Source of the DNA: Gammaproteobacteria bacterium
GTDB lineage: Bacteria; Pseudomonadota; Gammaproteobacteria; Steroidobacterales; Steroidobacteraceae
DNA length: 15,021 nt
Assembly (NCBI GenBank): GCA_005877965.1
Contig: VBNP01000068.1
Span: 1-15,021 of the forward strand
Direction: 5' to 3'
Shown one piece after another: positions 1 through 8,573 of this stretch; the first letter of the stretch is position 1; every line of letters starts with the position of its first letter. Below the pieces are notes generated by a model. The model worked only from the letters and a program-made list of their open reading frames with translations. It had not been told where the DNA came from and ran no database searches. Position numbers and translations under genes: made by a program.

Positions 1-40
1 AGAGGAGCTCGAGGAGTTGCTGCGGTCCCCGGAACGTTAG
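1..40 (+). CDS. Possible C-terminal tail of a gene entering from the left
   Basis: Reading from base 2, an open frame of 12 codons (EELEELLRSPER) ends at a TAG at 38-40. The acidic, Leu-rich, helix-like composition and high-GC codons suit the end of a plus-strand gene whose body lies outside the window. It would converge on the dehydrogenase that ends at 63, leaving 22 bases between the two stops. The stretch is far too short to identify, and an open frame of this length can occur by chance in GC-rich DNA. Confidence 0.3.
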   Translation, partial: EELEELLRSPER

Positions 41-62
41 CGCCCCGCGCACCGGCTGTGGT

Positions 63-1241
63 TCAGGGCGCGCGCACGTGCTGCGGGCCGAGCTCGGCGA
101 CTGAATTGCAGCCGAGCTGGCCGAGCACCCGGTGGATCTCGCCGGTGAGAATGCTGAGCGCCCGCTCGACGCCCGGCTCGCCCCCCGCGGCCAGGCCGTA
201 CAGCGTGGCGCGGCCGATCATGACCGCCTGCGCACCCAGCGCGAGTGCCTTGACGATGTCCGTACCGCGGCGGAAGCCGCTGTCGATGAGAATGGGGAGG
301 CGCGCGCCGAGCGCGCGCACGATCTGCGGCAGCACCTCGATCGGCGCGACACAGGAGTCGAGCTGCCGGCCGCCGTGATTGCTGAGCACGATGCCGTCGC
401 AACCCAGTGCCGCGGCGCGCTCGGCGTCCGCCACGCTCAGCACTCCCTTGATGAGGAGCCTGCCGCGCCACAGCTGCCGGATCCAGGTGATGTCATCCCA
501 GCTGATGGTCGCATCGAACAACGGTGGAATCACCGTGCTGCCGCCGAGCGCGGTGGCAGCGGATGGGGGCAGGAAGGCCTCGAGATTGCGAAAGCGCGGC
601 ATGCCGTGGCGGCCGAGAACCTCGACGAGCCAGCGCGGATGCCGCAGCAGGTCGAGCGCGGTGCGGATCGTAGGTTTGCCGGGGGCGCGATAGCTGCGCT
701 GATCCCATTCGCGGCTCCCGAACACGTTGGCGTCGGTTGTGAACACCAGCGCCTCGTAACCCGCCGCCGCGGCGCGCTGCATGATGTCACGCGCGATGGC
801 ACGGTCCTTCAGCACATAGAGCTGCATCCACAGCCGTCCGCCGGCACGGCTGGCGACTTCCTCCAGACGGGTGGTGGACATGGTGCTCAGGGTGAACGGC
901 ACGCCGAGCCGGGCTGCCGCCCGCGCGAGCGCCAGATCACCTTGCGGGTCCAGCATGCCGTTCAGGCCGGTCGGGGCGATGACGAGCGGCGAATTGGCGG
1001 GGCGCCCGAGAATCGCCGTGCGCTGATGGCGCGCGGTGGTGTCGACCAGGGTTTGGGGAATCAGCCGCAAACGCTCCAGGGCTTCGCGGTTACCGCGCAG
1101 CGTCACCTCGTCTTCGGCCCCGCCCTCAAGGTACTCGAACGCGAAGCCCGGCACGCGGCGCCGGGCAATCTCGCGCAGGTCGGCGATGTTGAGCGCGCGC
1201 GACAGGTGATTGCTGCCGAACGAACGCCGCTTCCAGGGCAT
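63..1241 (-). CDS. FMN-dependent alpha-hydroxy-acid dehydrogenase (LldD/glycolate oxidase/mandelate dehydrogenase family)
   Basis: The 392-residue product has the whole TIM-barrel pattern of the family that oxidises L-2-hydroxy acids to 2-keto acids with FMN. Visible landmarks are FEYLEGGAEDE (35-45), the FMN-binding APTG (89-92), MQLYV (139-143), TTD (168-170), the FMN-contacting lysine in IKGV (K265), the catalytic signature SNHGGRQLD (287-295, with His289 as general base and Arg292 for the substrate carboxylate), and DSGFRRGTDIVKALALGA followed by a GR phosphate-binding end. Residues 180-245 form the long variable loop that ties LldD and mandelate dehydrogenase to the inner membrane. The substrate (lactate, glycolate, mandelate or other) cannot be decided from the sequence. 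The ATG lies 10 nt after the stop of the upstream lipoprotein gene, with AGG in the gap, so cotranscription is likely. No alternative start fits before the conserved LSRALNIADLREIA segment. Confidence 0.93.
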   Translation of the reverse strand: MPWKRRSFGSNHLSRALNIADLREIARRRVPGFAFEYLEGGAEDEVTLRGNREALERLRLIPQTLVDTTARHQRTAILGRPANSPLVIAPTGLNGMLDPQGDLALARAAARLGVPFTLSTMSTTRLEEVASRAGGRLWMQLYVLKDRAIARDIMQRAAAAGYEALVFTTDANVFGSREWDQRSYRAPGKPTIRTALDLLRHPRWLVEVLGRHGMPRFRNLEAFLPPSAATALGGSTVIPPLFDATISWDDITWIRQLWRGRLLIKGVLSVADAERAAALGCDGIVLSNHGGRQLDSCVAPIEVLPQIVRALGARLPILIDSGFRRGTDIVKALALGAQAVMIGRATLYGLAAGGEPGVERALSILTGEIHRVLGQLGCNSVAELGPQHVRAP

Positions 1242-1251
1242 GCGCGACCTG

Positions 1252-3159
1252 CTACATCAGGGCCACGCTGATGCGCGAGGCGACGAAGGTGTTGGTGCCG
1301 CTATTGTATTGCCCGACCGCGACCAGGCGGTAGATCTTGTTGGTGCCCTTGAAGGTCGAGGACAGCGCAGCGGCAAAGCTGCCGATGCTGTTGAATACCG
1401 ACACCCCGGTGGACAGGGTGGCGCTGCCGATCGCGAGCTGCAGCTTGCTTTGATCCGCGCCCACGGTCGTGATCAGCGGACTGGCGGGTAGCGCCGTCAG
1501 ATCCCGCACCCCGGGCCCGGTGTTCGCGGGTCCAGCGGGTCCGGTGCGGATCTCGTGGATGGCTCCGAGAGCGGCGTTGCTCAGGTTCACGACCAGGCCG
1601 GAGCTGCTGGCGCTGGTGAAGGGCGCGGTCGCGCCGCCGCCGTTGATCCATTCAACCACCAGGCGCTGCTCGGTCGCGGTGCCTGCGGTGATGGCGGTGG
1701 CGGTGAAGTCCGGTGGCGCGGAACCGAACGCGTTGACGATACCGTCGACCTGCAGCAGCGTGCCCGCGGCGGTGCCGCTCTCGTCGAGCGCGCCGGTGTT
1801 CAGTGCATAAGCGCTGGGATTCGCCGCTACCGTGCTACCGGTACCGGCGAAGTTGAGCCCGGCAGGCGCGAAGTTGCCGAGCGACAGCACATCGAGCAAG
1901 GCGCTGCCTGGGGTCGCGGAGTTGAGCGTGCCCCAGAGGCGGGTCGAGGCGAGACGCACCTGGCCGGCTCTGGCGTCGAGGCTGATGTGGCCCGCAGTGT
2001 CGACAGCGCCTTGGCCGGACACGTCGAGTTGCTGGCCGACCGATATGGCCGCGGGAGTCAGACCGCTCGCGGCCACCCCGTCCTCGCTGACGACGGTGAC
2101 GCTGCCGACGGTGACCGTGGCGTTGTTCGCGTAGCTCGCGGTGTAGCTGAAGGTGCCGGGAGTGAGGAAGGTTGCGCCGTGCACGGTCAGGGTGTTGCCG
2201 CTGCGGGCGCCGACCACGCCGCTGATGTGGTCGAGGGCGGTGGGACTCTCGAGGCTGGTGCCGGCATACACCGCCGTGGCGTGGAAGCCGGGCGTGATAC
2301 CGGACAGATCCCCGAGCGTTCCGTAGGCGGCGGTGGGCGCGTTTGTCTGGAGCGACGCCATGGCAGTAAGTCCCGCCACTCCGGTGTAGGCGACACCATT
2401 GATATTGAAGTAGGTCTGCGCGTTGGTGTTCACGGTTACGGCGCCCAGCGCCGACGCCAGATCGGTCAAGGGCTGCACGTTGATGACGTAGTCGCTCGAG
2501 CCGCCTTCCACCGTCACGAGCAGGCCCCGCGCGCGGATCAGGGTGGCATCGGCCGGCGCCGGCGTCATCACCAGGAACGGTCGCACCGTCACCGTGGGAG
2601 GCGTGGTCGCGGTGTTGATGGAATTGAATGCCGCCAGGTCGAAATCGATCGCCAGGCGCGTCGATTCGCCCCGGGTGATGACCAGCCGATGATTGGGGTC
2701 GAAGGTGACGGTGAGAGTCTGGGTGGTGATTGCCTTCCCGGCGCTGTCCACCGCGGTCGCGGCAACCGCCTGCCCGTTGATGTTGACCCAGATGCTCGCG
2801 CTCGTGTAGTCAAGGGTGAGTGTGGCGGACTTGTACGTTGCGGCCGGCTGGGCCGGCGCTCCGAGCAGTTCCGTCAGGTCGCCGGGGGCGGCGAGATCGA
2901 CGCTCTCGGAGGTCTGCTGCTGCGCAAGCGCAGGTACGATCCCGCCGTTGGTGTCGGTCAGTGTGATCGAATTTGGGTCGATCGCCACGCGGTAAGCGGC
3001 AAAATCACTGCTGGTATGTGCAAGGGTGATGACCGGCGTGCCCAGCGAGGCGGTGGAACGGGTGCCGCAGCCGGCGAGCAGGGCGGTGAATCCCGACACG
3101 AGGACGGTCAGGGTCCGCGCAGAGGCGCGGCTGCCGCGGGTGCGAACGACGCTCATCAT
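1252..3159 (-). CDS. DUF4382/DUF5666-like surface lipoprotein
   Basis: The 635-residue precursor has a basic N-terminus, a hydrophobic stretch (about 17-30) and a lipobox LAGC with the lipidated cysteine at 31. The +2 residue is Gly rather than Asp, which predicts outer-membrane sorting. Residues 42-200 resemble DUF4382: a YRVAIDPNSITLTDTNGG strand, then DLTELLG, then RLAIDFDLAAFNSI, which matches that family's closing DFD..SI pattern. Residues about 310-400 (ISGVVGARSGNTLTVHG, then ISVGQQLDVSG) and the C-terminal RLVAVGQYNSGTNTFVASRISV resemble DUF5666 beta-barrel repeats. The rest is Ala/Gly/Thr/Ser-rich beta-type sequence. No catalytic motif is visible and the role is unknown. Two ATGs lie side by side; GGGG is 4 nt from the first and 7 nt from the second (at 3156), so the second may be the real start. 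It lies 145 bp downstream of a similar lipoprotein gene and 10 nt before the dehydrogenase. The domain names are recalled patterns, not database hits. Confidence 0.8.
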   Translation of the reverse strand: MMSVVRTRGSRASARTLTVLVSGFTALLAGCGTRSTASLGTPVITLAHTSSDFAAYRVAIDPNSITLTDTNGGIVPALAQQQTSESVDLAAPGDLTELLGAPAQPAATYKSATLTLDYTSASIWVNINGQAVAATAVDSAGKAITTQTLTVTFDPNHRLVITRGESTRLAIDFDLAAFNSINTATTPPTVTVRPFLVMTPAPADATLIRARGLLVTVEGGSSDYVINVQPLTDLASALGAVTVNTNAQTYFNINGVAYTGVAGLTAMASLQTNAPTAAYGTLGDLSGITPGFHATAVYAGTSLESPTALDHISGVVGARSGNTLTVHGATFLTPGTFSYTASYANNATVTVGSVTVVSEDGVAASGLTPAAISVGQQLDVSGQGAVDTAGHISLDARAGQVRLASTRLWGTLNSATPGSALLDVLSLGNFAPAGLNFAGTGSTVAANPSAYALNTGALDESGTAAGTLLQVDGIVNAFGSAPPDFTATAITAGTATEQRLVVEWINGGGATAPFTSASSSGLVVNLSNAALGAIHEIRTGPAGPANTGPGVRDLTALPASPLITTVGADQSKLQLAIGSATLSTGVSVFNSIGSFAAALSSTFKGTNKIYRLVAVGQYNSGTNTFVASRISVALM

Positions 3160-3304
3160 CTATCCCCTTCGGTCCGGTGTGCGCGCGGGCGCGCTCGGCA
3201 CCGACGCTTAGAGGCCCGGACGGGCAATCCGTTCCCCGTAATTACAGTGACTTACGTGTTGCCGGGCCCGGAAAACGGGGTAGTTTACCGGTTTCGCGCC
3301 GATC

Positions 3305-5095
3305 TCAGTTGATCGTCAGCTGCACGGCGCCCGTCGTGCTGCCGCGCAGATCGATCACCGTGGGATACGACTGGCGCCGCAGGGTGGCGGGAGCATCGCT
3401 CGAGTTCCAGACGCGGACCACGGCGTAATAAAGAGCCGCCGAGGTGCCGGCGGGCACGCCGTTGACGGTGAGGGTTGCGCCCGCACCCTGTGCGAGCGCC
3501 GCATCCAGGGGCGTCGTGGCGACGAGCGTGCCGTCATGGGTCACGAGCAATTCGCCTTGATCGTATTTGCCCGCCGTCGCCTGGGTGACGGAGGCGGAAA
3601 TCGAGCCGGGGCTGGCGCCCGGGGCGAGCGTCAGAGCCGGCACGGTGACCACGACCGGCGTGGTAGTGCCCGCCGGCGGCGCGGACACGGTGGTCGTGAG
3701 GACTCCGTCGGTGAACGAGGGCGCACTTGCCGCGACCCGGTACCGCCCGGCGCCTTCCACGGGGGCGGCGCTGACCAGTGTCACGGACGCACCGCTCGTC
3801 GAGTAGGTGCCCGAATCGAGCGTACCGGTGGACAACGCCTGGGCGTTGGCCAGCACCCGGGCGTTGGCCAGCACCTGATTGAAGGGATCGATGGGGCTCG
3901 CTTCGATGAGGTAGGGAACCTCGCCTGCAGTCGCCAGCGTCTGGTAGAAGGCGACCTGTGCGCCGGCGGGCAGCGCGGCACCGCTCGCAGTGCCCACATT
4001 CGCGGTGTAGGAGCCCGCGGCGCGGGGGATCAGCGTACCCACCGACACCGTGTTGAGGGTCGCGTTGGCCGCGGTTCCGGTGCTGGTGGTAGTCGCCGCG
4101 CCGGTGCTGCTGGCGAGGGTCACCTGCACCGCCTTGATGATAATGGTCGCGATTCCCGGGCCGTGAATGACCAGGTCGTACTCGGCAGGGCTCGAGGAGC
4201 TCGTCGCCAGCGGATACAGGAGGAAGCTGCCGTCCGCATGTACCGGGGTGCGGCTCACCACCACGTGGCGCGTGCCGTCGGCGCTCAGGGACTGCGCGCT
4301 CGCCTGGATGTCCGGCAGGCCCGCCGCACTGGAAATTCCGGTGAGGTTGGTGAGCGTCAGTTGCCCCTGGATTCCGCCCACCTGAGACAAATCGTAGGCG
4401 CCGGCGTGCGAGCTCAGCAGGATGGCGTTGGGGCTGCTCGCGCCGGCGTAGGTGAACGGCGTGAGGTCGCGCGCACCGTCGAAGGTGATCGCGAATGAGG
4501 TCGTAGTCGCGGTCGTCGTCGGTGTCGTGGGGGTGGTCGTGGTCGTGCCCGTCGTGGTGGTGCCGGTCGTGGTCGTCGCGCCGGTGAGCGCGGCGCCGAT
4601 ATTTCCTACCGGCACCCTCAGCGTGCCGGGGATGCCGATGCCCTGGTCAGGATTGAGCAGCTCGAGGGGCAACTGATGCGTCATGCTAGTCGTGCCAACG
4701 CTGTCGACGTAGTCCGCTTCCGCGTTGTAGCGCGCGCCCGCAGTCTGTGCCGAGCTCGTCAGGGGCGCGGTCGCATCCACCGGGATGAGCCGTACCTGCG
4801 AATAGCTTCCCGGGGCCAGCTTCAGTCCGGTGACGAGGCTGCCGAGGTTGCCGCCGGCTTCGGTCACCAGATCAACCGTGGCCGGGGGCGACAGGGGGAA
4901 CTTGATCCAACCGCCATCGTCGGGACCGGCAATCGAGCTGGTGTTGAACCACACTTCCTGCGCGGTGATCCACACGTGCGTGTATTGCGCCGGGGTGTTG
5001 CCGGTCACCGACACGTCGGTGCGCGTCGAGCAACCGGCCACCGCGCAGCACAGGCACGCGACCGAGACGGCAAGCGCGACAGGTATGCGGTTCAT
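3305..5095 (-). CDS. DUF4382-domain lipoprotein with Thr-rich insert
   Basis: The 596-residue product begins with a short lipoprotein signal (VAGC, lipid cysteine 22, followed by Ser, so outer membrane is likely). Residues 27-220 follow the DUF4382 plan: VSVTGNTPAQYTHVWITAQEVWF, then VDLVTEAGGNLGSLVTGLKLAPGSYSQVRLI, then VPVGN and ITFDGARDLTPF. A Thr-rich run (171-199) is inserted between these last two parts. Residues about 285-330 (ADGSFLLYPL, then YDLVIHGPGIATIIIKAVQV) resemble a carboxypeptidase-regulatory-like beta sandwich, and two or three Thr/Ala-rich beta regions follow. Nothing suggests an enzyme; a surface binding or scaffold role is only a guess. The ATG has AGGGA 8 nt upstream. 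It is the first gene of the leftward group, and 315 bp separate it from divergent rhlE. It shares its overall plan with the next lipoprotein, which suggests an old duplication. Confidence 0.82.
   Translation of the reverse strand: MNRIPVALAVSVACLCCAVAGCSTRTDVSVTGNTPAQYTHVWITAQEVWFNTSSIAGPDDGGWIKFPLSPPATVDLVTEAGGNLGSLVTGLKLAPGSYSQVRLIPVDATAPLTSSAQTAGARYNAEADYVDSVGTTSMTHQLPLELLNPDQGIGIPGTLRVPVGNIGAALTGATTTTGTTTTGTTTTTPTTPTTTATTTSFAITFDGARDLTPFTYAGASSPNAILLSSHAGAYDLSQVGGIQGQLTLTNLTGISSAAGLPDIQASAQSLSADGTRHVVVSRTPVHADGSFLLYPLATSSSSPAEYDLVIHGPGIATIIIKAVQVTLASSTGAATTTSTGTAANATLNTVSVGTLIPRAAGSYTANVGTASGAALPAGAQVAFYQTLATAGEVPYLIEASPIDPFNQVLANARVLANAQALSTGTLDSGTYSTSGASVTLVSAAPVEGAGRYRVAASAPSFTDGVLTTTVSAPPAGTTTPVVVTVPALTLAPGASPGSISASVTQATAGKYDQGELLVTHDGTLVATTPLDAALAQGAGATLTVNGVPAGTSAALYYAVVRVWNSSDAPATLRRQSYPTVIDLRGSTTGAVQLTIN
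3841..3875. repeat. 18-bp tandem duplication inside the lipoprotein gene
   Basis: The unit starting GGGCGTTGGCCAGCACC at 3841 is repeated immediately from 3859; only the last base differs. In the protein it appears as VLANAR followed by VLANAQ. It keeps the frame and looks like a recent in-frame slippage or duplication event. Confidence 0.85.
4499..4585. repeat. Low-complexity GTGGTC-type tract encoding a Thr-rich run
   Basis: This stretch on the plus strand is built almost wholly from gtc/gtg/gtt triplets. On the coding (minus) strand it encodes residues 171-199 of the first lipoprotein, nearly all Thr with scattered Gly, Pro and Ala, including the repeated TTTTG unit. It lies within the DUF4382-like domain, in a loop between two conserved beta segments. 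Such tracts can change length in steps of three bases without loss of frame. Confidence 0.85.
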
Positions 5096-5410
5096 GGTGC
5101 CAATCCCTGTGCCATGAAAGGCGATGATGTCCCAAACCGGCCCGTCCCCGCAACGCGCGCAAGCGCCCGGTCACTGTGCCAAATTGTCGTAATGCTTCAC
5201 ACCCCTGGTGCGGTAGATTGGACGCGTAAGGGCAAAGTCTGTAGAGTGCGCGGCGCTAAACGTCCTTACAGTGCTCGGTCAGCACCCGTTTCGCTCGCAG
5301 TCTGTGCCTCACCGCCGCACTTCGATTTACCATTAACTCCAAGCCTCGCGTCTGACCGCCGCAGCGAAAGTGCTGCCGGGCGAGTCCGATAACAGAGGTT
5401 TTCCTTTTAT
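5096..5410. promoter_or_regulatory. Divergent intergenic region between lipoprotein gene and rhlE
   Basis: This 315-bp stretch holds no believable gene and must contain the promoters of both divergent transcripts. I could not fix a convincing -35/-10 pair for either. It is less GC-rich than the flanking genes, with AT-rich patches around 5181-5200 and 5325-5338. A perfect 5-bp inverted repeat GTGCT-cggtc-AGCAC lies at 5271-5285. Before the rhlE ATG, the only Shine-Dalgarno-like run is AGAGG (5394-5398), 12 nt away across an unusual pyrimidine-rich spacer TTTTCCTTTTAT. A long leader would be in keeping with cold-regulated DEAD-box helicase genes, but that is inference. Confidence 0.45.
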
Positions 5411-6694
<1,284 letters not shown>

Positions 6695-6747
6695 CCTCAC
6701 CGCATGAGACCCGTGCGGTCCCGGAGCGGCTGGCTCCCGGCTGTGTG

Positions 6748-7650
6748 ATGACCGAGCTCGCCTGGGTCACGCTGCGCGCCGCGAGTCTCGTGCTGCTGTT
6801 TCAGGCGGCGGGCGCGGCGCTCTTCAGCGCGGCCTTTGCGCACCGGCTCGAACACTCCGCGCCCGCCATCCGCCGCACCGGCGTGCGCGCGGCGGCGGGG
6901 GCGCTCGCGGTGCTCGCGGCGCAGTACCTCTTCGAGCCCGTGCACCTGGCGGGGGAGTGGGCCGGCATCGCCGACGCATCCCTTCACCGCCTGGTTCTCA
7001 CCTCCTCCACCGGTGCGGCGCTCGCGGTGCGAGCCGCCGGTCTTGCGGGCGTGGCGATCGGGCTGCGGCGCGCGGGTTTGGCCGCGCACAGCGCGGGTGT
7101 CGCCGGCAGCCTCGCCGCGCTGGGCTCGTTCGCGTTGACGGGCCACACCGCGCTCGATGCGCACCGCCTGTTGCTTGCGCCGCTGCTGCTCGCTCACCTC
7201 GCCCTCGCCGCGTTCTGGTTCGGCTCGCTGTGGCCGCTGCGGCAGCTGTGCGCCCTGGAGCCGCGCGAGCGGGCGGCGTGTGTGATCGAGGCGTTCTCAT
7301 CGGGCGCGCTCTGGCTCGTGCCGCTCATCCCGCTCGCGGGCGCCGGCATTGCTGTGGTGCTGCTGCCGGATTTCGCAGCGCTGCTCGCGCCCTACGGCCT
7401 GCTGCTCGGCGCCAAGCTGATGCTGTTCGCGGCACTGATGGGCCTCGCCGCGCTCAACAAGCTGCGCCTCAGCCCCGCGCTCGCGCGCGGGGAGCCCGGT
7501 GCGCTGGCGCGGTTCCGCCGCTCGGTGGCCGCGGAATATGTCCTCATCTGCGCGGTGCTCGTCGTGACGGCCGTGCTGACCGGGTTCTTCTCGCCGACGC
7601 CAACCGAGCGCGATGCGACTGCAGGCACGCCCGCTAGGGCGCCTGCATGA
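6748..7650 (+). CDS. CopD-family integral membrane protein (copper resistance D-like)
   Basis: The product is about 300 residues, very hydrophobic, with eight likely membrane segments (roughly 8-32, 48-68, 92-108, 117-135, 143-165, 184-206, 216-237, 262-281; numbered from a GTG one codon earlier). The CopD domain shows in the second half: GHTALDAH (133-140), LLAHLALAAFWFGSLWPL (148-165), GAKLMLFAALMGLAALNKLRL (222-242) and the RRSVAAEYVLICAVLVVTAVL helix (258-278). Family members sit in the inner membrane and are linked to copper uptake or resistance, usually with the periplasmic chaperone CopC. No CopC domain or copC gene is visible here. GTG at 6745 and ATG at 6748 are adjacent possible starts; neither has a clear ribosome site. 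The gene begins about 50 nt after rhlE, so read-through is possible. Its end overlaps the convergent peptidase gene by 17 bp. Confidence 0.85.
   Translation: MTELAWVTLRAASLVLLFQAAGAALFSAAFAHRLEHSAPAIRRTGVRAAAGALAVLAAQYLFEPVHLAGEWAGIADASLHRLVLTSSTGAALAVRAAGLAGVAIGLRRAGLAAHSAGVAGSLAALGSFALTGHTALDAHRLLLAPLLLAHLALAAFWFGSLWPLRQLCALEPRERAACVIEAFSSGALWLVPLIPLAGAGIAVVLLPDFAALLAPYGLLLGAKLMLFAALMGLAALNKLRLSPALARGEPGALARFRRSVAAEYVLICAVLVVTAVLTGFFSPTPTERDATAGTPARAPA
7620..7647. terminator. Hairpin at the copD/peptidase convergent overlap
   Basis: The arms TGCAGGC and GCCTGCA (7 bp) enclose a second stem, GCCC/GGGC, around a GCTA loop, with only a two-base bulge (AC). The structure sits exactly where the two convergent reading frames end and overlap. 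There is no T-run on either side, so it is not a textbook intrinsic terminator. A shared bidirectional terminator or an mRNA 3'-end-protecting stem is plausible. Confidence 0.5.
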
Positions 7651-8563
7651 TGGCGCGGCGTACCTCGACGAGCGGCGCGTGGTCGGAGAGGCGAACGGAG
7701 GAACCTTCCGGCTCGATACCGAGCTCCTGCCACAGCCTCATGAGATCGGGCGTGACGGGCCGGTCCTTCATCTGCGCATACAGATCCTCGAGCGTCGTGG
7801 TGCCGACCGCCCCATCGCCGGTGCGCAGGACGCGCTCGATCGGCCAGTCCGCGGCGAGCCCGCCGCTCTCGCGCGCCACGGCGCGCAGCGCGTCCTGTAA
7901 CCCGAAGCGGTTGTGCGAGCGCTTGCGGATCTCGACGTCGGCCAGCAGGCAGAACATCGCGCCGCCCCAATAGGTGCGCCCCCACGTGTGAGTGTGGTCA
8001 AGTCCGCGGTCATCCGGTTGCGGCAATCCGTGGGGCATCTGCCGGATCTCTTCCGCCCAGACGTCCGCTTCGCTGCGGTTGCCGGCCTGCACGCGCGCGA
8101 CCCCCTCGACGTAGGTCGCAAGTCCCTCCGACAGCCAGGCGTGCGCCTCTCCCGTGTCCGGCAGAGCGAGGTGGGTCATCTCGTGCACCAGTACCCAGTC
8201 CGCCAGCAGCTGCGCCTCGGTCACCTCGCGCCCCACCTGCACGCGAATGAACCCGTCGGGGTTCGCGAAGCTCTTGCCCCCGTGCACACCGTCACCGGCT
8301 TCGGCCAACACCTGCACGGTGAGTCGGGCGGTTGGAAAGCGACCGTAATAGCCGGCCACGATGTTCGCCGAACGGCGTATCCAGGCCCGCACCGCATCGC
8401 CGCCGTCGCCAAAGGCGCGCGGCTCGAACTCGAGGTGCAGGGCCGCGCCCCCGACCGTGATGTCATCGGGGGTGGCGGCCGCGAGTGCCGGTGGTGCGCC
8501 GAGCGCCAGGTACGCGACCGCAGCCGCGGCGGCGGCAGTGCCGGCGGGCGAGGCGCGTTGCAT
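7634..8563 (-). CDS. Secreted gluzincin-type zinc peptidase (peptidase MA-like)
   Basis: The 309-residue precursor has an Ala-rich signal peptide ending near PALAAA (about residue 30). The metal-site pattern is HEMTH (127-131) followed by WLSEGLATYVE (143-153). The two His and Glu146 would bind zinc and Glu128 would be catalytic, as in the M1/peptidase-MA gluzincins. RTYWGGAMFCLLAD (196-209) matches the helix that follows the active site in these families and contains a candidate transition-state Tyr198. The substrate is unknown and the protein should act in the periplasm or outside the cell. I chose the ATG at 8563 because AAGGG lies 6 nt upstream and a signal peptide follows at once; the open frame continues upstream, but only into Pro/Arg-rich antisense of the preceding gene. 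The start is 10 nt after the glutathione transferase stop, so the two probably form an operon. Confidence 0.82.
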   Translation of the reverse strand: MQRASPAGTAAAAAAVAYLALGAPPALAAATPDDITVGGAALHLEFEPRAFGDGGDAVRAWIRRSANIVAGYYGRFPTARLTVQVLAEAGDGVHGGKSFANPDGFIRVQVGREVTEAQLLADWVLVHEMTHLALPDTGEAHAWLSEGLATYVEGVARVQAGNRSEADVWAEEIRQMPHGLPQPDDRGLDHTHTWGRTYWGGAMFCLLADVEIRKRSHNRFGLQDALRAVARESGGLAADWPIERVLRTGDGAVGTTTLEDLYAQMKDRPVTPDLMRLWQELGIEPEGSSVRLSDHAPLVEVRRAIMQAP

Positions 8564-8573
8564 CAACGGCCCT

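Noticed and set aside
3262..3271. Palindrome CCGGGCCCGG between the two lipoprotein genes as a terminator
   Set aside because: The arms leave too small a loop for a stable long stem and no T-run follows; read-through into the second lipoprotein cannot be excluded.
1555..3312. A 585-codon plus-strand open frame
   Set aside because: It is antisense to the second lipoprotein gene, with low-complexity Gly/Arg/Val composition and no recognisable domain; long antisense frames are common in GC-rich DNA.
4490..4590. GTGGTC repeats as a possible CRISPR or regulatory array
   Set aside because: There are no spacers of fixed length, the repeats are triplet-based, and the tract is coding (Thr-rich) in the lipoprotein frame.
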